Source: Nocardioides sp. URHA0032
GTDB taxonomy: Bacteria > Actinomycetota > Actinomycetes > Propionibacteriales > Nocardioidaceae
Assembly (NCBI RefSeq): GCF_000620645.1
Contig: NZ_JIAV01000014.1
Location: 186,001 to 250,000, forward strand
DNA: 64,000 nt
Reading direction: 5' to 3'
A program made the translations under genes and the position numbers. Of the stretch, positions 1 through 9,431 are shown in pieces. The notes beneath the pieces are model-generated. The model made no database searches. It was given only the letters and a program-made list of their open reading frames with translations, and had not been told where the DNA came from. The number at the start of each line of letters is the position of its first letter. Positions within the stretch are counted from its first letter, which is position 1.

Positions 1-345
1 GTAGTCGGTGCCCAGCCGCTTCAGCGAGGCGTCGATCGACTCCATGATGTGCTTGCGGGACAGCCCGTGGTCGTTGTGCATCCCCGGGCCGGTGGGCCAG
101 AAGACCTTGGTGAAGATCTCGAGCCCCTCGCGGCGCTCACCCTGGAGTGCCCGGCCGAGCACCGACTCCGCGCGGGTGTTGGCGTACACGTCCGCGGTGT
201 CGAAGGTCGTGATGCCCTCGTCGAGCGCGCGGCGCACGCAGGCCAGGGCGGCGTCCTCCTCGACCTGGGACCCGTGGGTCAGCCAGTTGCCGTACGCGAT
301 CTCCGAGACCTTGAGGCCGCTCTTGCCGAGGTTGCGAGTCTGCAT
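1..345 (-). CDS. Aldo/keto reductase, N-terminal part (runs off the left edge)
   Basis: This is the first 115 residues of an NADPH-dependent aldo/keto reductase; the C-terminal part lies beyond position 1. The start is an ATG at 345. The N-terminus reads [19 protein letters not shown], followed by the conserved [12 protein letters not shown] stretch holding the catalytic Asp and Tyr of the superfamily. The pattern resembles the potassium-channel beta-subunit/YghZ branch, which reduces aldehydes and ketones in the cytosol. It follows paaE on the same strand with only 28 bp between, so it may be the last gene of the paa transcript. Substrate unknown. Confidence 0.85.
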   Translation of the reverse strand, partial: MQTRNLGKSGLKVSEIAYGNWLTHGSQVEEDAALACVRRALDEGITTFDTADVYANTRAESVLGRALQGERREGLEIFTKVFWPTGPGMHNDHGLSRKHIMESIDASLKRLGTDY

Positions 346-373
346 GGGTCCGACCCTAGTGGCGCCCCCAACC

Positions 374-1432
374 TCAGCCGTCGAAGTCGAGCACGACCTT
401 CTCGGAGGTGGGGTGCGACTGACAGGTGAGCACGTAGCCGCGCTCGATCTCGTCCGGCTCCAGCGCGTAGTTGGCGTCCATGGCGACGGTCCCCTCGACG
501 AGCCGGGCACGGCAGGTGCCGCAGACGCCGCCCTTGCAGGCGAACGGCAGGTCGGAGCGTACGGCGATGGCGGCGTCGAGCACGGGCTCGCCGTCCGGCC
601 GGAGGTCCAGCGTCGAGGTGCGGCCGTCGAGCCGGATCGTCACGTGGGCAGCGCCGTCGGGGACGTCGAGCGCCTCGATCGGCGCGCGCGGCACCGGGTC
701 GGCGTGGAACAGCTCGGTGTGCACGTGGTCGGCCGGCACGCCCAGCGACGAGAGCATCGAGCGGAGCTCGGTCACCAGCACCTGCGGCCCGCAGAGGAAC
801 CACTGGTCGACCTCGGCCGGCGGCATCAGCGCGCCGAGGATCCGCGAGAGCCGCTCGCCGTCGAGCCGCCCGGAGAACAGCTCGACGTCCTGGGTCTCGC
901 GCGACAGCACGTGCACCACCTGGAACCGCTCCGGGAAGCGGTCCTTGAGGTCGTGCACCTCGTCGAGGAACATCACCGAGCGGTGCGTGCGGTTCGCGTA
1001 GACCAGCATCACCCGAGCGCCCGGCTCGCCCTCGAGGATCGCGGCGAGGATCGAGAGCACCGGCGTGATGCCGGAGCCCGCCGCGATCGCGACGTACGTA
1101 CGGCGGGCCGTCGGGTCGAGCTGCGAGGTGAACCGCCCGGCGGGCGTCATCACCTCGAGCGTGTCGCCGACCGCCAACCGCGAGACCACGCCCTCGCTGA
1201 AGGCGCCACCCGGCAGCCGCTTCACGCCGATGCGCAGCACCCCGGACGACGGCGGCGAGCAGATCGAGTACGAGCGGCGCACGTCGTCGCCGCCCCGGAT
1301 GGAGAGGTGCTGGCCGTGCACGAAGCGGAACTCGCCGGCCAGCTCCGGGGGCACGTCGAAGGTCAGGGCGACCGCATCGTCGGTCAGCTCGTCGATCGCC
1401 GCGACCCGCAGCGAGTGGAAGGTGGCCGACAC
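374..1432 (-). CDS. paaE: Phenylacetyl-CoA epoxidase reductase subunit PaaE
   Basis: This is the 352-residue NADPH-dependent flavin/iron-sulfur reductase that feeds electrons to the PaaAC oxygenase, which forms ring-1,2-epoxyphenylacetyl-CoA. An N-terminal ferredoxin-NADP reductase module carries the FAD motif RSYS (residues 53-56) and the nucleotide motif GSGITP (119-124). A C-terminal plant-type ferredoxin domain carries four 2Fe-2S cysteines at 299, 304, 307 and 337 (C-x4-C-x2-C-x29-C). It is the last of five paa genes in the same direction and lies 15 bp after the paaD stop. No later pathway genes (paaG, paaZ, paaJ) are in the window. Length and domain order match the family. Confidence 0.95.
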   Translation of the reverse strand: MSATFHSLRVAAIDELTDDAVALTFDVPPELAGEFRFVHGQHLSIRGGDDVRRSYSICSPPSSGVLRIGVKRLPGGAFSEGVVSRLAVGDTLEVMTPAGRFTSQLDPTARRTYVAIAAGSGITPVLSILAAILEGEPGARVMLVYANRTHRSVMFLDEVHDLKDRFPERFQVVHVLSRETQDVELFSGRLDGERLSRILGALMPPAEVDQWFLCGPQVLVTELRSMLSSLGVPADHVHTELFHADPVPRAPIEALDVPDGAAHVTIRLDGRTSTLDLRPDGEPVLDAAIAVRSDLPFACKGGVCGTCRARLVEGTVAMDANYALEPDEIERGYVLTCQSHPTSEKVVLDFDG

Positions 1433-1447
1433 GTCAGAGTCGCCCCA

Positions 1448-1930
1448 TCAGAGTGCCTTGAAGTGGTCGAAGGGCTCGTGGCAGCTGCGGCAGACCCACA
1501 GCGACTTGCAGGCCGTCGACCCGAACCGGCTCGACTCACGGGTGTCGAGCGACCCGCACTGGGGGCAGCGCACGCTCAGCGGCAGCGCCACGGCGCCGCC
1601 GTGGCCGACGGCGCCGGGTGGCGCGATGCCGTACGCCAGCAGCTTCTGCTTGGCATCCTCGGTCATCCAGTCGGTCGTCCACGCCGGCGACAGCACGAAC
1701 TCGACGTCGACGTGCTGGTAGCCGGCCGACAGCAGCGCCTCGACGAGGTCCTCGCTGATGGTCTCCATCGCCGGGCAGCCGGAGTACGTCGGGGTGATCT
1801 GCACGTGCACGCGGCCCTGGTCGTCCTCGGTGACGTCGCGCAGGATCCCGAGGTCGGCGATGGTCACCACCGGCAGCTCGGGGTCGGGCAGGTCCGCGAC
1901 GATCTTCCAGGCACTGCTCATCGTGTTCAC
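1448..1930 (-). CDS. paaD: Phenylacetyl-CoA epoxidase maturation/assembly protein PaaD
   Basis: This 160-residue protein has an N-terminal MIP18/DUF59-type domain containing GCPAME (Cys52) and a C-terminal zinc ribbon with Cys122, Cys125, Cys147 and Cys150. This is the PaaD layout, thought to help assemble iron-sulfur or metal centres of the epoxidase complex. I chose the GTG at 1930 because it overlaps the paaC stop as GTGA, the same coupling seen at the paaA/B and paaB/C junctions. An ATG three codons in (1921) is an alternative. An uninterrupted upstream frame extends much further but lies over paaC. Confidence 0.92.
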   Translation of the reverse strand: MNTMSSAWKIVADLPDPELPVVTIADLGILRDVTEDDQGRVHVQITPTYSGCPAMETISEDLVEALLSAGYQHVDVEFVLSPAWTTDWMTEDAKQKLLAYGIAPPGAVGHGGAVALPLSVRCPQCGSLDTRESSRFGSTACKSLWVCRSCHEPFDHFKAL

Positions 1931-2664
1931 CAGGTGGCCCCCGGGTGCGAGCGGTGCAGGTGCTGCATCTCGGCGAGCAGGTAGCCCAGCTCCTCGGTGT
2001 GCAGGCCCGCGCGGCCGCCGCCGCGCGCCGGCGCGACCTGGGGCACCTCGAGGGTCGCCTCGGCGACCACCGGCTCGATCCGGGCCAGCACGAGCGGGTG
2101 CAGCGAGGCCGGGTCGACGACGGCTCCCTCGACCGGCCGGAACAGCTCGTCGAGGTAGGGCCACTCGGCGTCGAGCGCCGCCTGCATGCGCTGGTGCGAC
2201 TCCTCGGTGCCGTCGCCGAGCCGCACGACCCACCGCGCGGCGTGGTCGAGGTGGTAGGCGACCTCCTTCACGGCCTTGCCGGCCACGCCGGCCAGTGTCG
2301 GGTCCGGGCAGGAGGCGAGGGCGGCGTACAGCTCGGACTGCCACGCCGCGAACAGCAGCAGCCGCGCCATCGTCACGCCGAAGTCACTCTGCGCGCGCTC
2401 CACCAGCCAGACGTTGCGGAACTCGCGCTCGTCGCGCAGGTAGGCGAGGTCGTCCTCGGTCCGGCCGTCGCCCTCGAGCTGCCCGGCGTACGACAGCAGC
2501 GTGCGCGCCTGGCCGAGCTGGTCGAGGCCGATGTTCGCGAGCGCGAGGTCCTCCTCGAGCTGCGGCGCGCGGCTGATCCACCAGCCCATCCGCTGGGCGG
2601 AGACCAGCGCGTCGTCGGCGAGGCCCAGGACGTAGTCACCGAGTGTCTTCGAGGGAGTGCTCAC
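1927..2664 (-). CDS. paaC: Phenylacetyl-CoA epoxidase structural subunit PaaC
   Basis: This 245-residue ferritin-like helical protein is the non-catalytic partner of PaaA in the PaaABC(E) multicomponent monooxygenase. Family features include the N-terminal GDYVLGLADDAL segment, the ANIGLDQLGQAR helix and the YHLDHAARWVVRLGDGT motif. The GTG start at 2664 overlaps the paaB stop by four bases (GTGA), which implies translational coupling. A longer frame continues upstream, but only over paaB and paaA. The near C-terminal TEELGYLLAEMQHLHRSHPG is typical of PaaC ends. Confidence 0.94.
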   Translation of the reverse strand: MSTPSKTLGDYVLGLADDALVSAQRMGWWISRAPQLEEDLALANIGLDQLGQARTLLSYAGQLEGDGRTEDDLAYLRDEREFRNVWLVERAQSDFGVTMARLLLFAAWQSELYAALASCPDPTLAGVAGKAVKEVAYHLDHAARWVVRLGDGTEESHQRMQAALDAEWPYLDELFRPVEGAVVDPASLHPLVLARIEPVVAEATLEVPQVAPARGGGRAGLHTEELGYLLAEMQHLHRSHPGATW

Positions 2665-2942
2665 AGGTGCTCCACGCCCTCGGGGACGTTGTAGAAGGTC
2701 GGGTGCCGGTAGACCTTGTCGTCCGCGGGGTCGAAGAACGCGTCTCGCTCCCCCGGGTCGGACGCGACGATCTCCGCCGCCGGCACGACCCAGAGCGAGA
2801 CGCCCTCCTGGCGCCGCGTGTAGACGTCGCGCGCGTTGCGGAGCGCCATCTCGGCGTCCGGCGCGTGCAACGACCCGACGTGGACGTGCGACAGCCCCCT
2901 CCGAGACCGCACGAACACCTCCCAGAGCGGCCAGTCCCTCAC
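2661..2942 (-). CDS. paaB: Phenylacetyl-CoA epoxidase small subunit PaaB
   Basis: This 93-residue PaaB is the small subunit that bridges PaaAC heterodimers in the epoxidase. It has the family signature [20 protein letters not shown] near the N-terminus and the [19 protein letters not shown] core. The GTG start at 2942 overlaps the paaA stop (GTGA). The same frame continues upstream across paaA, but there is no PaaB similarity before this GTG and the chosen length is normal for the family. Confidence 0.95.
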   Translation of the reverse strand: MRDWPLWEVFVRSRRGLSHVHVGSLHAPDAEMALRNARDVYTRRQEGVSLWVVPAAEIVASDPGERDAFFDPADDKVYRHPTFYNVPEGVEHL

Positions 2943-3859
2943 GCGGCACCCTCCCGAACCGCCTGCTTGGCGGCATATGCCGAGGCGGCCTCCCGCACCC
3001 AGGCTCCGTCCTCGTGCGCCCCCACACGGTGCGCGAGTCGTTGCTGGTTGCAGGGACCGTTGCCCTTGATCACCTCGAACAGCTCGGTGAAGTCCACCGT
3101 GCCGAAGTCGTAGTGGCCGCGCTCCTCGTTCCACCGGATCTCCGGGTCCGGGAGCGTCAGGCCGAGCGCCTCCGCCTGCGGCACGGTCATGTCGACGAAG
3201 CGCTGGCGCAGGTCGTCGTTGGAGAAGCGCTTGATGCCCCACGCCATCGACTGGGCGGAGTTCGGCGAGTCGTCGTCCGGCGGGCCGAACATCATCAGCG
3301 ACGGCCACCAGTAGCGGTCGACGGCGTCCTGCGCCATCGCCCGCTGCGCAGGGGTGCCGTGCGACAGCGTGTGCAGGATCTCGAAGCCCTGCCGCTGGTG
3401 GAAGGACTCCTCCTTGCAGACCCGCACCATCGCGCGGGCGTACGGCCCGTAGGAGCAGCGGCACAGCGGCACCTGGTTCACGATCGCGGCGCCGTCGACC
3501 AGCCAGCCGATCGCGCCGACGTCGGCCCACGTCAGCGTCGGGTAGTTGAAGATCGAGGAGTACTTCTGCCGGCCGGTGTGCAGCTGGTCGAGCAGGTCCT
3601 CGCGGTCGACGCCGAGCGTCTCGGCGGCGGCGTACAGGTAGAGGCCGTGCCCCGCCTCGTCCTGCACCTTCGCCATCAGGATCGCCTTGCGGCGCAGGCT
3701 CGGCGCGCGGCTGATCCAGTTGCCCTCGGGCTGCATGCCGATGATCTCGGAGTGGGCGTGCTGGGCGATCTGGCGGACCAGCGTGCGGCGGTAGCCGTCG
3801 GGCATCTCGTCCCGCGGCTCCACCCGTCCGTCACCGGCGAGGAGGTCGTCGAAGTCCAC
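2939..3859 (-). CDS. paaA: Phenylacetyl-CoA epoxidase catalytic subunit PaaA
   Basis: This 306-residue ferritin-fold oxygenase subunit activates O2 at a di-iron centre and epoxidises the ring of phenylacetyl-CoA, the committed step of aerobic phenylacetate degradation. Likely iron ligands are visible as E38, the E68xxH71 pair (DEAGH) and the E151xxH154 pair (EESFH). The start is GTG at 3859, and it opens the paaABCDE operon. Upstream, between this gene and a divergent acetyltransferase, lies an inverted repeat that could hold the operator. No PaaR- or PaaX-type regulator gene is adjacent, so control probably comes from elsewhere. Confidence 0.96.
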   Translation of the reverse strand: MDFDDLLAGDGRVEPRDEMPDGYRRTLVRQIAQHAHSEIIGMQPEGNWISRAPSLRRKAILMAKVQDEAGHGLYLYAAAETLGVDREDLLDQLHTGRQKYSSIFNYPTLTWADVGAIGWLVDGAAIVNQVPLCRCSYGPYARAMVRVCKEESFHQRQGFEILHTLSHGTPAQRAMAQDAVDRYWWPSLMMFGPPDDDSPNSAQSMAWGIKRFSNDDLRQRFVDMTVPQAEALGLTLPDPEIRWNEERGHYDFGTVDFTELFEVIKGNGPCNQQRLAHRVGAHEDGAWVREAASAYAAKQAVREGAA

Positions 3860-3879
3860 ACGACGACGCTACCCGACCG

Positions 3880-3918
3880 TGTTACAGATGTCTGCATCCA
3901 TGACAGAGATTTGTAACA
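3880..3918. promoter_or_regulatory. Inverted repeat TGTTACA/TGTAACA in the paaA divergent intergenic region
   Basis: A 7-bp perfect inverted repeat (TGTTACA at 3880-3886, TGTAACA at 3912-3918) with a 25-bp spacer occupies the 85-bp gap between paaA and the divergent GNAT gene. The stretch is visibly richer in A and T than its surroundings. It could be an operator for a TetR-like regulator or two promoter half-elements. The assignment rests on position and symmetry only. Confidence 0.4.
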
Positions 3919-3944
3919 GCGGGACCGGCTGACAGGATGCGTCC

Positions 3945-4478
3945 ATGAGTGACGTGTCGGTCCGCGTCGCCTGGGCCGACGACGCCCGCGCGATCGCCGA
4001 GGTCCAGCTCCGCACCTGGCGGGCGACGTACGCCGGGGTGCTGCCGGCCGAGGCGCTCCCGAGCGACGTCGAGGCGGCGGCCGCCGCCTGGCACGCGGCG
4101 CTCTCCAAGCCGCGCGACGCCCGCAACCGGGTGCTCGTCGCGCTCGAGCGCAACCGGGTCGTGGGCTTCGCGCTGACCTCGCCCGCTGCGGACCCGGACT
4201 GCGACCCGGTCGTCGACGCCGAGCTCGCCGACCTGACCGTCGACCCGGACGCGCGCGGCCAGGGGCACGGATCCCGGCTGCTCCAGGCGGCGGTGGACAC
4301 GATGGCGGCCGACCGGTTCTCGCGTGCCGTGCTGTGGGCGATCGCGTCCGACGACGCGCTGCGCACCTTCCTCGCCGACGCCGGCTGGGCTGCCGACCAG
4401 GCCCACCGCGAGCTCGACCTGGACGGCGAGGGCACCACCGTCGTCAAGCAGGTCCGGCTGCACACAGCAATCTCCTAG
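3945..4478 (+). CDS. GNAT family N-acetyltransferase
   Basis: This is a 177-residue acetyl-CoA-dependent N-acetyltransferase. The acetyl-CoA pyrophosphate loop is seen as DPDARGQGHGSRLL after the strand ELADLTV, and the N-terminus has the RxAxxDDARAIAEVQLRTWR layout of small-molecule GNATs. It is divergent from the paa operon and followed 44 bp later by a small membrane protein on the same strand. The substrate cannot be read from sequence; a link with phenylacetate use is not implied beyond the shared intergenic region. Confidence 0.85.
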   Translation: MSDVSVRVAWADDARAIAEVQLRTWRATYAGVLPAEALPSDVEAAAAAWHAALSKPRDARNRVLVALERNRVVGFALTSPAADPDCDPVVDAELADLTVDPDARGQGHGSRLLQAAVDTMAADRFSRAVLWAIASDDALRTFLADAGWAADQAHRELDLDGEGTTVVKQVRLHTAIS

Positions 4479-4522
4479 CCCGTACCCCTTGATTTCCGGG
4501 GATCCGGGGAGACGATGGACCT

Positions 4523-4741
4523 GTGTTCGGTCCACTGCCCCCGCTCCACCGCCTCCTGGTGGTGGCCACCGCGCTGATCGTGGGCATGCTCTCCGGCATC
4601 TGGCTGGTCCACGTCACCGAGGTGCCGGCGCTCATCGCCGCCGGGGTCGGCTGGGGTCTGCTCGCCGGACTGCTGCTCACCTACGTGCTGCTGCACGACT
4701 TCCACCACCGCCCCACGCCGGTGCGGGTACGCCGGCGCTAG
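4523..4741 (+). CDS. Small two-helix membrane protein
   Basis: This is a 72-residue protein with a GTG start. Two hydrophobic stretches are visible (about residues 10-30 and 36-58), joined by a short HVTEVP turn, with an Arg/His-rich cytosolic tail ending RVRRR. It lies ten bases upstream of the AzlC gene on the same strand, so it is probably transcribed with azlCD. I do not recognise the family. Coding character (high third-position GC, hydrophobic periodicity) supports a real gene. Confidence 0.65.
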   Translation: MFGPLPPLHRLLVVATALIVGMLSGIWLVHVTEVPALIAAGVGWGLLAGLLLTYVLLHDFHHRPTPVRVRRR

Positions 4742-4751
4742 CCTCGGCCGC

Positions 4752-5441
4752 GTGAGCGACGCGCCCCTCGAGCCCCGCGCGCGGTCCGCGATCATCCGCG
4801 ACAGCCTCGGCGTGGGCGTCGCCACCGGGGCGTACGGCGTCAGCTTCGGCGCGATCTCCGTCGCGTCCGGACTCTCGGTGGCACAGACGTGCGCCCTGTC
4901 CCTGTTGGTGTTCACCGGCGCCAGCCAGTTCGCCCTGGTCGGTGTCGTGGCCGCCGGCGGTGCACCGATCTCGGGCGCGCTGACCGCCCTGCTGCTCGGC
5001 ACCCGCAACACCCTCTACGGGCTGCGGCTCGCCCCGCTGCTCGCCTGGCGTGGCGTCAGGCGGGTGCTCGCCGCACACGTGCTGATCGACGAGTCCACGG
5101 CCATGTCGGTGACCCGCGAGACCCGCGACGCCGCCCGGCTCGGCTTCCTGGTCACCGGCGTCTCGGTCTTCGTGCTCTGGAACGTCGCCACGTTCGCCGG
5201 AGCCGTCGCGGGCAACGAGCTCGGGGACCCGCGCCGGTACGGCCTCGACGCGGCCGTCGGCGCGGCGTTCCTCGCGCTGCTCTGGCCGCGGCTGCACCGC
5301 CGCCGCAACCGGCTGGTGGCGGTCGCTGCCGCCGCGGTCGCCCTGGGGATCGTGCCGATGGCACCCGCCGGCGTGCCGGTGCTCGCCGCGGCCGGCGTGG
5401 CCCTGGTCGCCGGCGTGCTCACCCGGGAGCGGGACGCATGA
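4752..5441 (+). CDS. azlC: AzlC family branched-chain amino acid exporter large subunit
   Basis: This 229-residue polytopic membrane protein begins with GTG. The AzlC hallmark region FTGASQFALVGVVAAGG is present near residue 55, followed by the conserved LLGTRNTLYGLRLAP segment and the DESTAMSVTRE loop. AzlC with its small partner AzlD exports branched-chain amino acids or analogues (BrnFE type in Corynebacterium). The downstream azlD start overlaps its stop codon (ATGA). Confidence 0.92.
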   Translation: MSDAPLEPRARSAIIRDSLGVGVATGAYGVSFGAISVASGLSVAQTCALSLLVFTGASQFALVGVVAAGGAPISGALTALLLGTRNTLYGLRLAPLLAWRGVRRVLAAHVLIDESTAMSVTRETRDAARLGFLVTGVSVFVLWNVATFAGAVAGNELGDPRRYGLDAAVGAAFLALLWPRLHRRRNRLVAVAAAAVALGIVPMAPAGVPVLAAAGVALVAGVLTRERDA

Positions 5442-5740
5442 TGTGGACGGCGGTGATCGTCGCCGCGGTCGGCTGCTATCTGCTCAAGCTGGGCGGCCTG
5501 TCGGTGCCGCCGTGGGTCCTCGAGCGACCCGTGGTCGAGCGGGTCGCCGACCTGATCCCGGTCGCCCTGCTGTCCGCGCTCGTGGCGGTCCAGGTGTTCA
5601 CCCGAGGGCACGAGATCGTGGTCGATGCTCGCGCCCTCGGGCTGGGCGTCGCGGTGGTGCTGCTGCTCCTGCGCGCGCCGTTCCTGGTCGTGGTGTTCGG
5701 CGCCGCCCTGGTCGCGGCGGTCGCGCGACTCCTCCTCTAG
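5438..5740 (+). CDS. azlD: AzlD family branched-chain amino acid exporter small subunit
   Basis: This 100-residue hydrophobic protein has four predicted membrane segments and is the obligate small partner of AzlC. The first of two tandem ATG codons (5438) overlaps the azlC stop as ATGA and is taken as the start. The VAAVGCYLLKLGGL N-terminus and the RVADLIPVALLSAL segment are typical of the family. A strong bidirectional hairpin follows directly after the stop. Confidence 0.93.
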   Translation: MMWTAVIVAAVGCYLLKLGGLSVPPWVLERPVVERVADLIPVALLSALVAVQVFTRGHEIVVDARALGLGVAVVLLLLRAPFLVVVFGAALVAAVARLLL

Positions 5741-5745
5741 AACGG

Positions 5746-5788
5746 GCACAGGGGCCCGCGCCCGTTCCGTGGGCGCGAACCCCTGTGC
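5746..5788. terminator. Bidirectional terminator between azlD and the M4 protease gene
   Basis: GCACAGGGG (5746-5754) pairs perfectly with CCCCTGTGC (5780-5788), and an inner CGCGCCC/GGGCGCG stem extends the hairpin. It lies between two convergent genes, seven bases after the azlD stop, which fits a shared intrinsic terminator. Confidence 0.8.
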
Positions 5789-5800
5789 GTCGGCAGCCGG

Positions 5801-7360
5801 TCAGCTCACGCTGACCGCGCTCCAGGCCGCGGCGACGGCGTTGTACTGGGCGCTGCCTGCGCCGTACAGGTCCTTGGCCGCGTTGAGGGTGGCCGTGCGG
5901 GCACCCGCGTAGTTCGTGCTCGAGGTCATGTAGACGGTCAGGGCGCGGTACCAGATGGCGGCAGCGGCGTCCCGCCCGATGCCGGTCACGGTGGAGCCGT
6001 TGCAGGTCGGGCTGTTGTAGGAGACGCCGTTGAGCGTCTTGGCACCCGAGCCCTCGGACAGCAGGTAGAAGAAGTGGTTGCCGATGCCCGAGGAGTAGTG
6101 CACGTCGGCGTTGCCGGCGGTCGCGGACCAGCAGTTCAGCGAGCTGCCGTCCGAGGCCGGGTTGTCCATCCGGCGGAAGCCGAGGTGCTTCTTGAGGTCG
6201 AACTCCTCGCCGATCAGGTAGTCGCCCGGGTCGTTGGCGTTGTTCGCGAAGAACTCCACCATGGTGCCGAAGATGTCCGAGGTGGCCTCGTTGAGGCCGC
6301 CGGACTCACCGCTGTAGTCGAGACCGGCGGTGTTCTCGGTGACGCCGTGGCTCATCTCGTGACCGGCCACGTCGAGGGAGACCAGCGGGCCGTAGTTGGT
6401 GCCGTCGCCGTCGCCGTAGGTCATCTTGGCGCCGTCCCAGAACGCGTTGACGTACTTGCTGCCGTAGTGGACCCGGTTGTAGGAGCCGGCGCCGTTGCCG
6501 AAGATGCCGTCCCGGTTGAACGTGGCCTTGTAGAAGTCCCAGGTCTCGTTGCTGCCGTACTGCGCGTCCGCACCGGCGCTGGCCCGGTTGCTGTTCGTGC
6601 CATTGCCGAACACCGTGGTGGCGGAGGTGATCAGGGTGCCGGTGGAGCAGTTGATCCCGAAGAGCTGGCAGGCATAGGAGTCGGACTTGTTGTTCATGTC
6701 GGTCGTGTACGTGTTGCCACGCAGGCCGTCGTTCTTGAGCTGGTACGTCGAGCCGGACTTCGTGACGCTCAGCGGGACGGTGCCCGAGTAGAGCGTCTGG
6801 CCGGAGCCGTCCACGGTCTCGATCTGCTGCTCGCGGCGGATCACCGCGCCGGTCTTCGCGTCGACGTACGTCGCGAGCCGGCTCGGGGTGCCGTCCTTCT
6901 GCGTGCCGCCCGTGATGACCTCCCACGCGAGCCGGCCGGTCCCGGACGTCGCGTCGACGACCAGGCGGGTCGACCGGGCCTTGCGGGCCGGCTCGTTGCG
7001 GGCCGTCGCCCTGCTGACCGCGGGCTTGACCGACAGGCGGATCGCCCGGTCGAGGGTCCTGCTGACGCCGGTGAGCGCGCCCGCCGAGCCCTGGTGGACG
7101 ACCAGGTCGCCGCCGAGGACCGGGAGGCCGCGGTAGAAGCGGTCCATCCGGACGTGGGTGGCGCCGTTGGCGTCGGTGATGCGGTCGGTGACCCGGTAGG
7201 TCGTGCCGGCGCTGGTGAGCGCGGCAGCCGGGTGCTGCCGGAGGACGTCGGCCGCCGATGGGCGAGCCGGTGGGGCGGCTGACGCGCCGTCGACGGCCTG
7301 GAAGGTGGCGGCCGTCAGGGCGAGGACAGCGAGGGATGCGAAGCCCGAGATCTTGCGCAT
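5801..7360 (-). CDS. Secreted M4 family (thermolysin-like) metallopeptidase
   Basis: This 519-residue preproprotein has a signal peptide (about residues 1-28, MRKISGFASLAVLALTAATF), an FTP/PepSY-type propeptide (about 30-185) and an M4 catalytic domain. Zinc ligands and the general base sit in HEMSH (334-338), the third ligand E358 in GLNEATSD, and the catalytic His in DVHYSSGIGNH near 421. It is an extracellular neutral protease with a narrow-groove zinc site. I chose the ATG at 7360 because it begins a clean signal peptide; the frame is open further upstream but without secretion features. A 13-bp palindrome lies about 90 bp upstream. Confidence 0.94.
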   Translation of the reverse strand: MRKISGFASLAVLALTAATFQAVDGASAAPPARPSAADVLRQHPAAALTSAGTTYRVTDRITDANGATHVRMDRFYRGLPVLGGDLVVHQGSAGALTGVSRTLDRAIRLSVKPAVSRATARNEPARKARSTRLVVDATSGTGRLAWEVITGGTQKDGTPSRLATYVDAKTGAVIRREQQIETVDGSGQTLYSGTVPLSVTKSGSTYQLKNDGLRGNTYTTDMNNKSDSYACQLFGINCSTGTLITSATTVFGNGTNSNRASAGADAQYGSNETWDFYKATFNRDGIFGNGAGSYNRVHYGSKYVNAFWDGAKMTYGDGDGTNYGPLVSLDVAGHEMSHGVTENTAGLDYSGESGGLNEATSDIFGTMVEFFANNANDPGDYLIGEEFDLKKHLGFRRMDNPASDGSSLNCWSATAGNADVHYSSGIGNHFFYLLSEGSGAKTLNGVSYNSPTCNGSTVTGIGRDAAAAIWYRALTVYMTSSTNYAGARTATLNAAKDLYGAGSAQYNAVAAAWSAVSVS

Positions 7361-7450
7361 GGACTGGTCCTTCTCGTTCGTCGGGAACTGCTGGGGGCGG
7401 AAGCCTCGCCTGCTCCAACGGCCGACGGAAGACCCGGTTACCTGCGGATA

Positions 7451-7463
7451 CGTGCAATGCACG
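7451..7463. promoter_or_regulatory. 13-bp palindrome upstream of the M4 protease
   Basis: CGTGCA-A-TGCACG is a perfect 6-1-6 palindrome in the 124-bp gap between the M4 protease start (7360) and the 3' end of dapB (7485). It is well placed for an operator of the protease promoter, but no convincing -35/-10 pair was found. Confidence 0.3.
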
Positions 7464-7484
7464 AACCTGCAGATCCGCGACGGA

Positions 7485-8777
<1,293 letters not shown>

Positions 8778-8782
8778 AGGCA

Positions 8783-8822
8783 ATTCCCTGAACTCATCTT
8801 GCATTAGGCTATTCCCTGAACT
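8783..8822 (+). repeat. Two perfect 12-bp direct repeats upstream of the SatD-like gene
   Basis: ATTCCCTGAACT occurs at 8783-8794 and again at 8811-8822, 28 bp apart start to start, in an A/T-richer stretch just before the SatD-like start codon (8835). The second copy ends 12 bp before the start. CATTAG and CTATTC between the copies could serve as -10 elements. The position suggests binding sites of a regulator, possibly the HTH protein encoded next. Confidence 0.6.
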
Positions 8823-8834
8823 AACCTGGATCGC

Positions 8835-9431
8835 ATGTCCGTCCTGGTGCTCACCGTCGACCAGCAGGGCAGCCGTCGCTCTCCCGACCTGGTCCAGGCC
8901 GCCCTGACCGCGCTGGGGGACGTCCCGGTCCTGCGCCCGTTCGAGCAGACCGTGGGTGACGAGTTCCAGGGCGTCCTCGACTCCCCCGCCGCCCTGCCGT
9001 CCGTCGTCGAGACCCTGCTCCGCCACAGCACCTGGCACGTCGGCATCGGGGTCGGCCCGGTCGAGGAGCCCCTGCCGGCGCACGCCCGCGCCGGCCGCGG
9101 CCCGGCCTACCTGCACGCCCGCGCGGCGGTCACGGCCGCGAAGTCCAGCCCGTGGCACCTCCGGGTCCTCGGCGACGATCCCGGCACCCGCGCGCTCGAG
9201 ACCGTCCTCTGGTTGTGGGCGAGCGTGCTCGCGCGGCGTACCGCCCGGGGCTGGGAGGTCGCCGACCTCGTCGCCGACGGGCTGTCGTACGAGGAGACGG
9301 CCCACCGACTCGGCATCACCCCCTCCGCGGTGAGCCAGCGAGCCGCCGCGGCTGGCATCGTGGAGTCGCGGCGGGCCCGCGAGCTCGCCACCGACCTCAC
9401 CGCTCGCCTGCTCGGGAAGGAGCCCTCATGA
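8835..9431 (+). CDS. SatD-like DNA-binding regulator
   Basis: This 198-residue protein has an N-terminal half (about 1-115) resembling SatD-family/nucleotidyl-cyclase-like folds: VLTVDQQGSRRS, VGDEFQGVL and the GRGPAYLHARAAV motif. A C-terminal helix-turn-helix (about residues 150-178) reads YEETAHRLGITPSAVSQRA. SatD proteins were named in streptococcal acid tolerance and their biochemistry is unsettled. Its stop overlaps the start of a membrane-protein gene (ATGA), making a coupled two-gene unit. The direct repeats just upstream suggest autoregulation. The family call is from remembered motifs. Confidence 0.7.
   Translation: MSVLVLTVDQQGSRRSPDLVQAALTALGDVPVLRPFEQTVGDEFQGVLDSPAALPSVVETLLRHSTWHVGIGVGPVEEPLPAHARAGRGPAYLHARAAVTAAKSSPWHLRVLGDDPGTRALETVLWLWASVLARRTARGWEVADLVADGLSYEETAHRLGITPSAVSQRAAAAGIVESRRARELATDLTARLLGKEPS

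Noticed and set aside
8-1984. 658-codon open frame on the plus strand
   Set aside because: Runs antisense across the aldo/keto reductase, paaE and paaD genes; no start context or family match.
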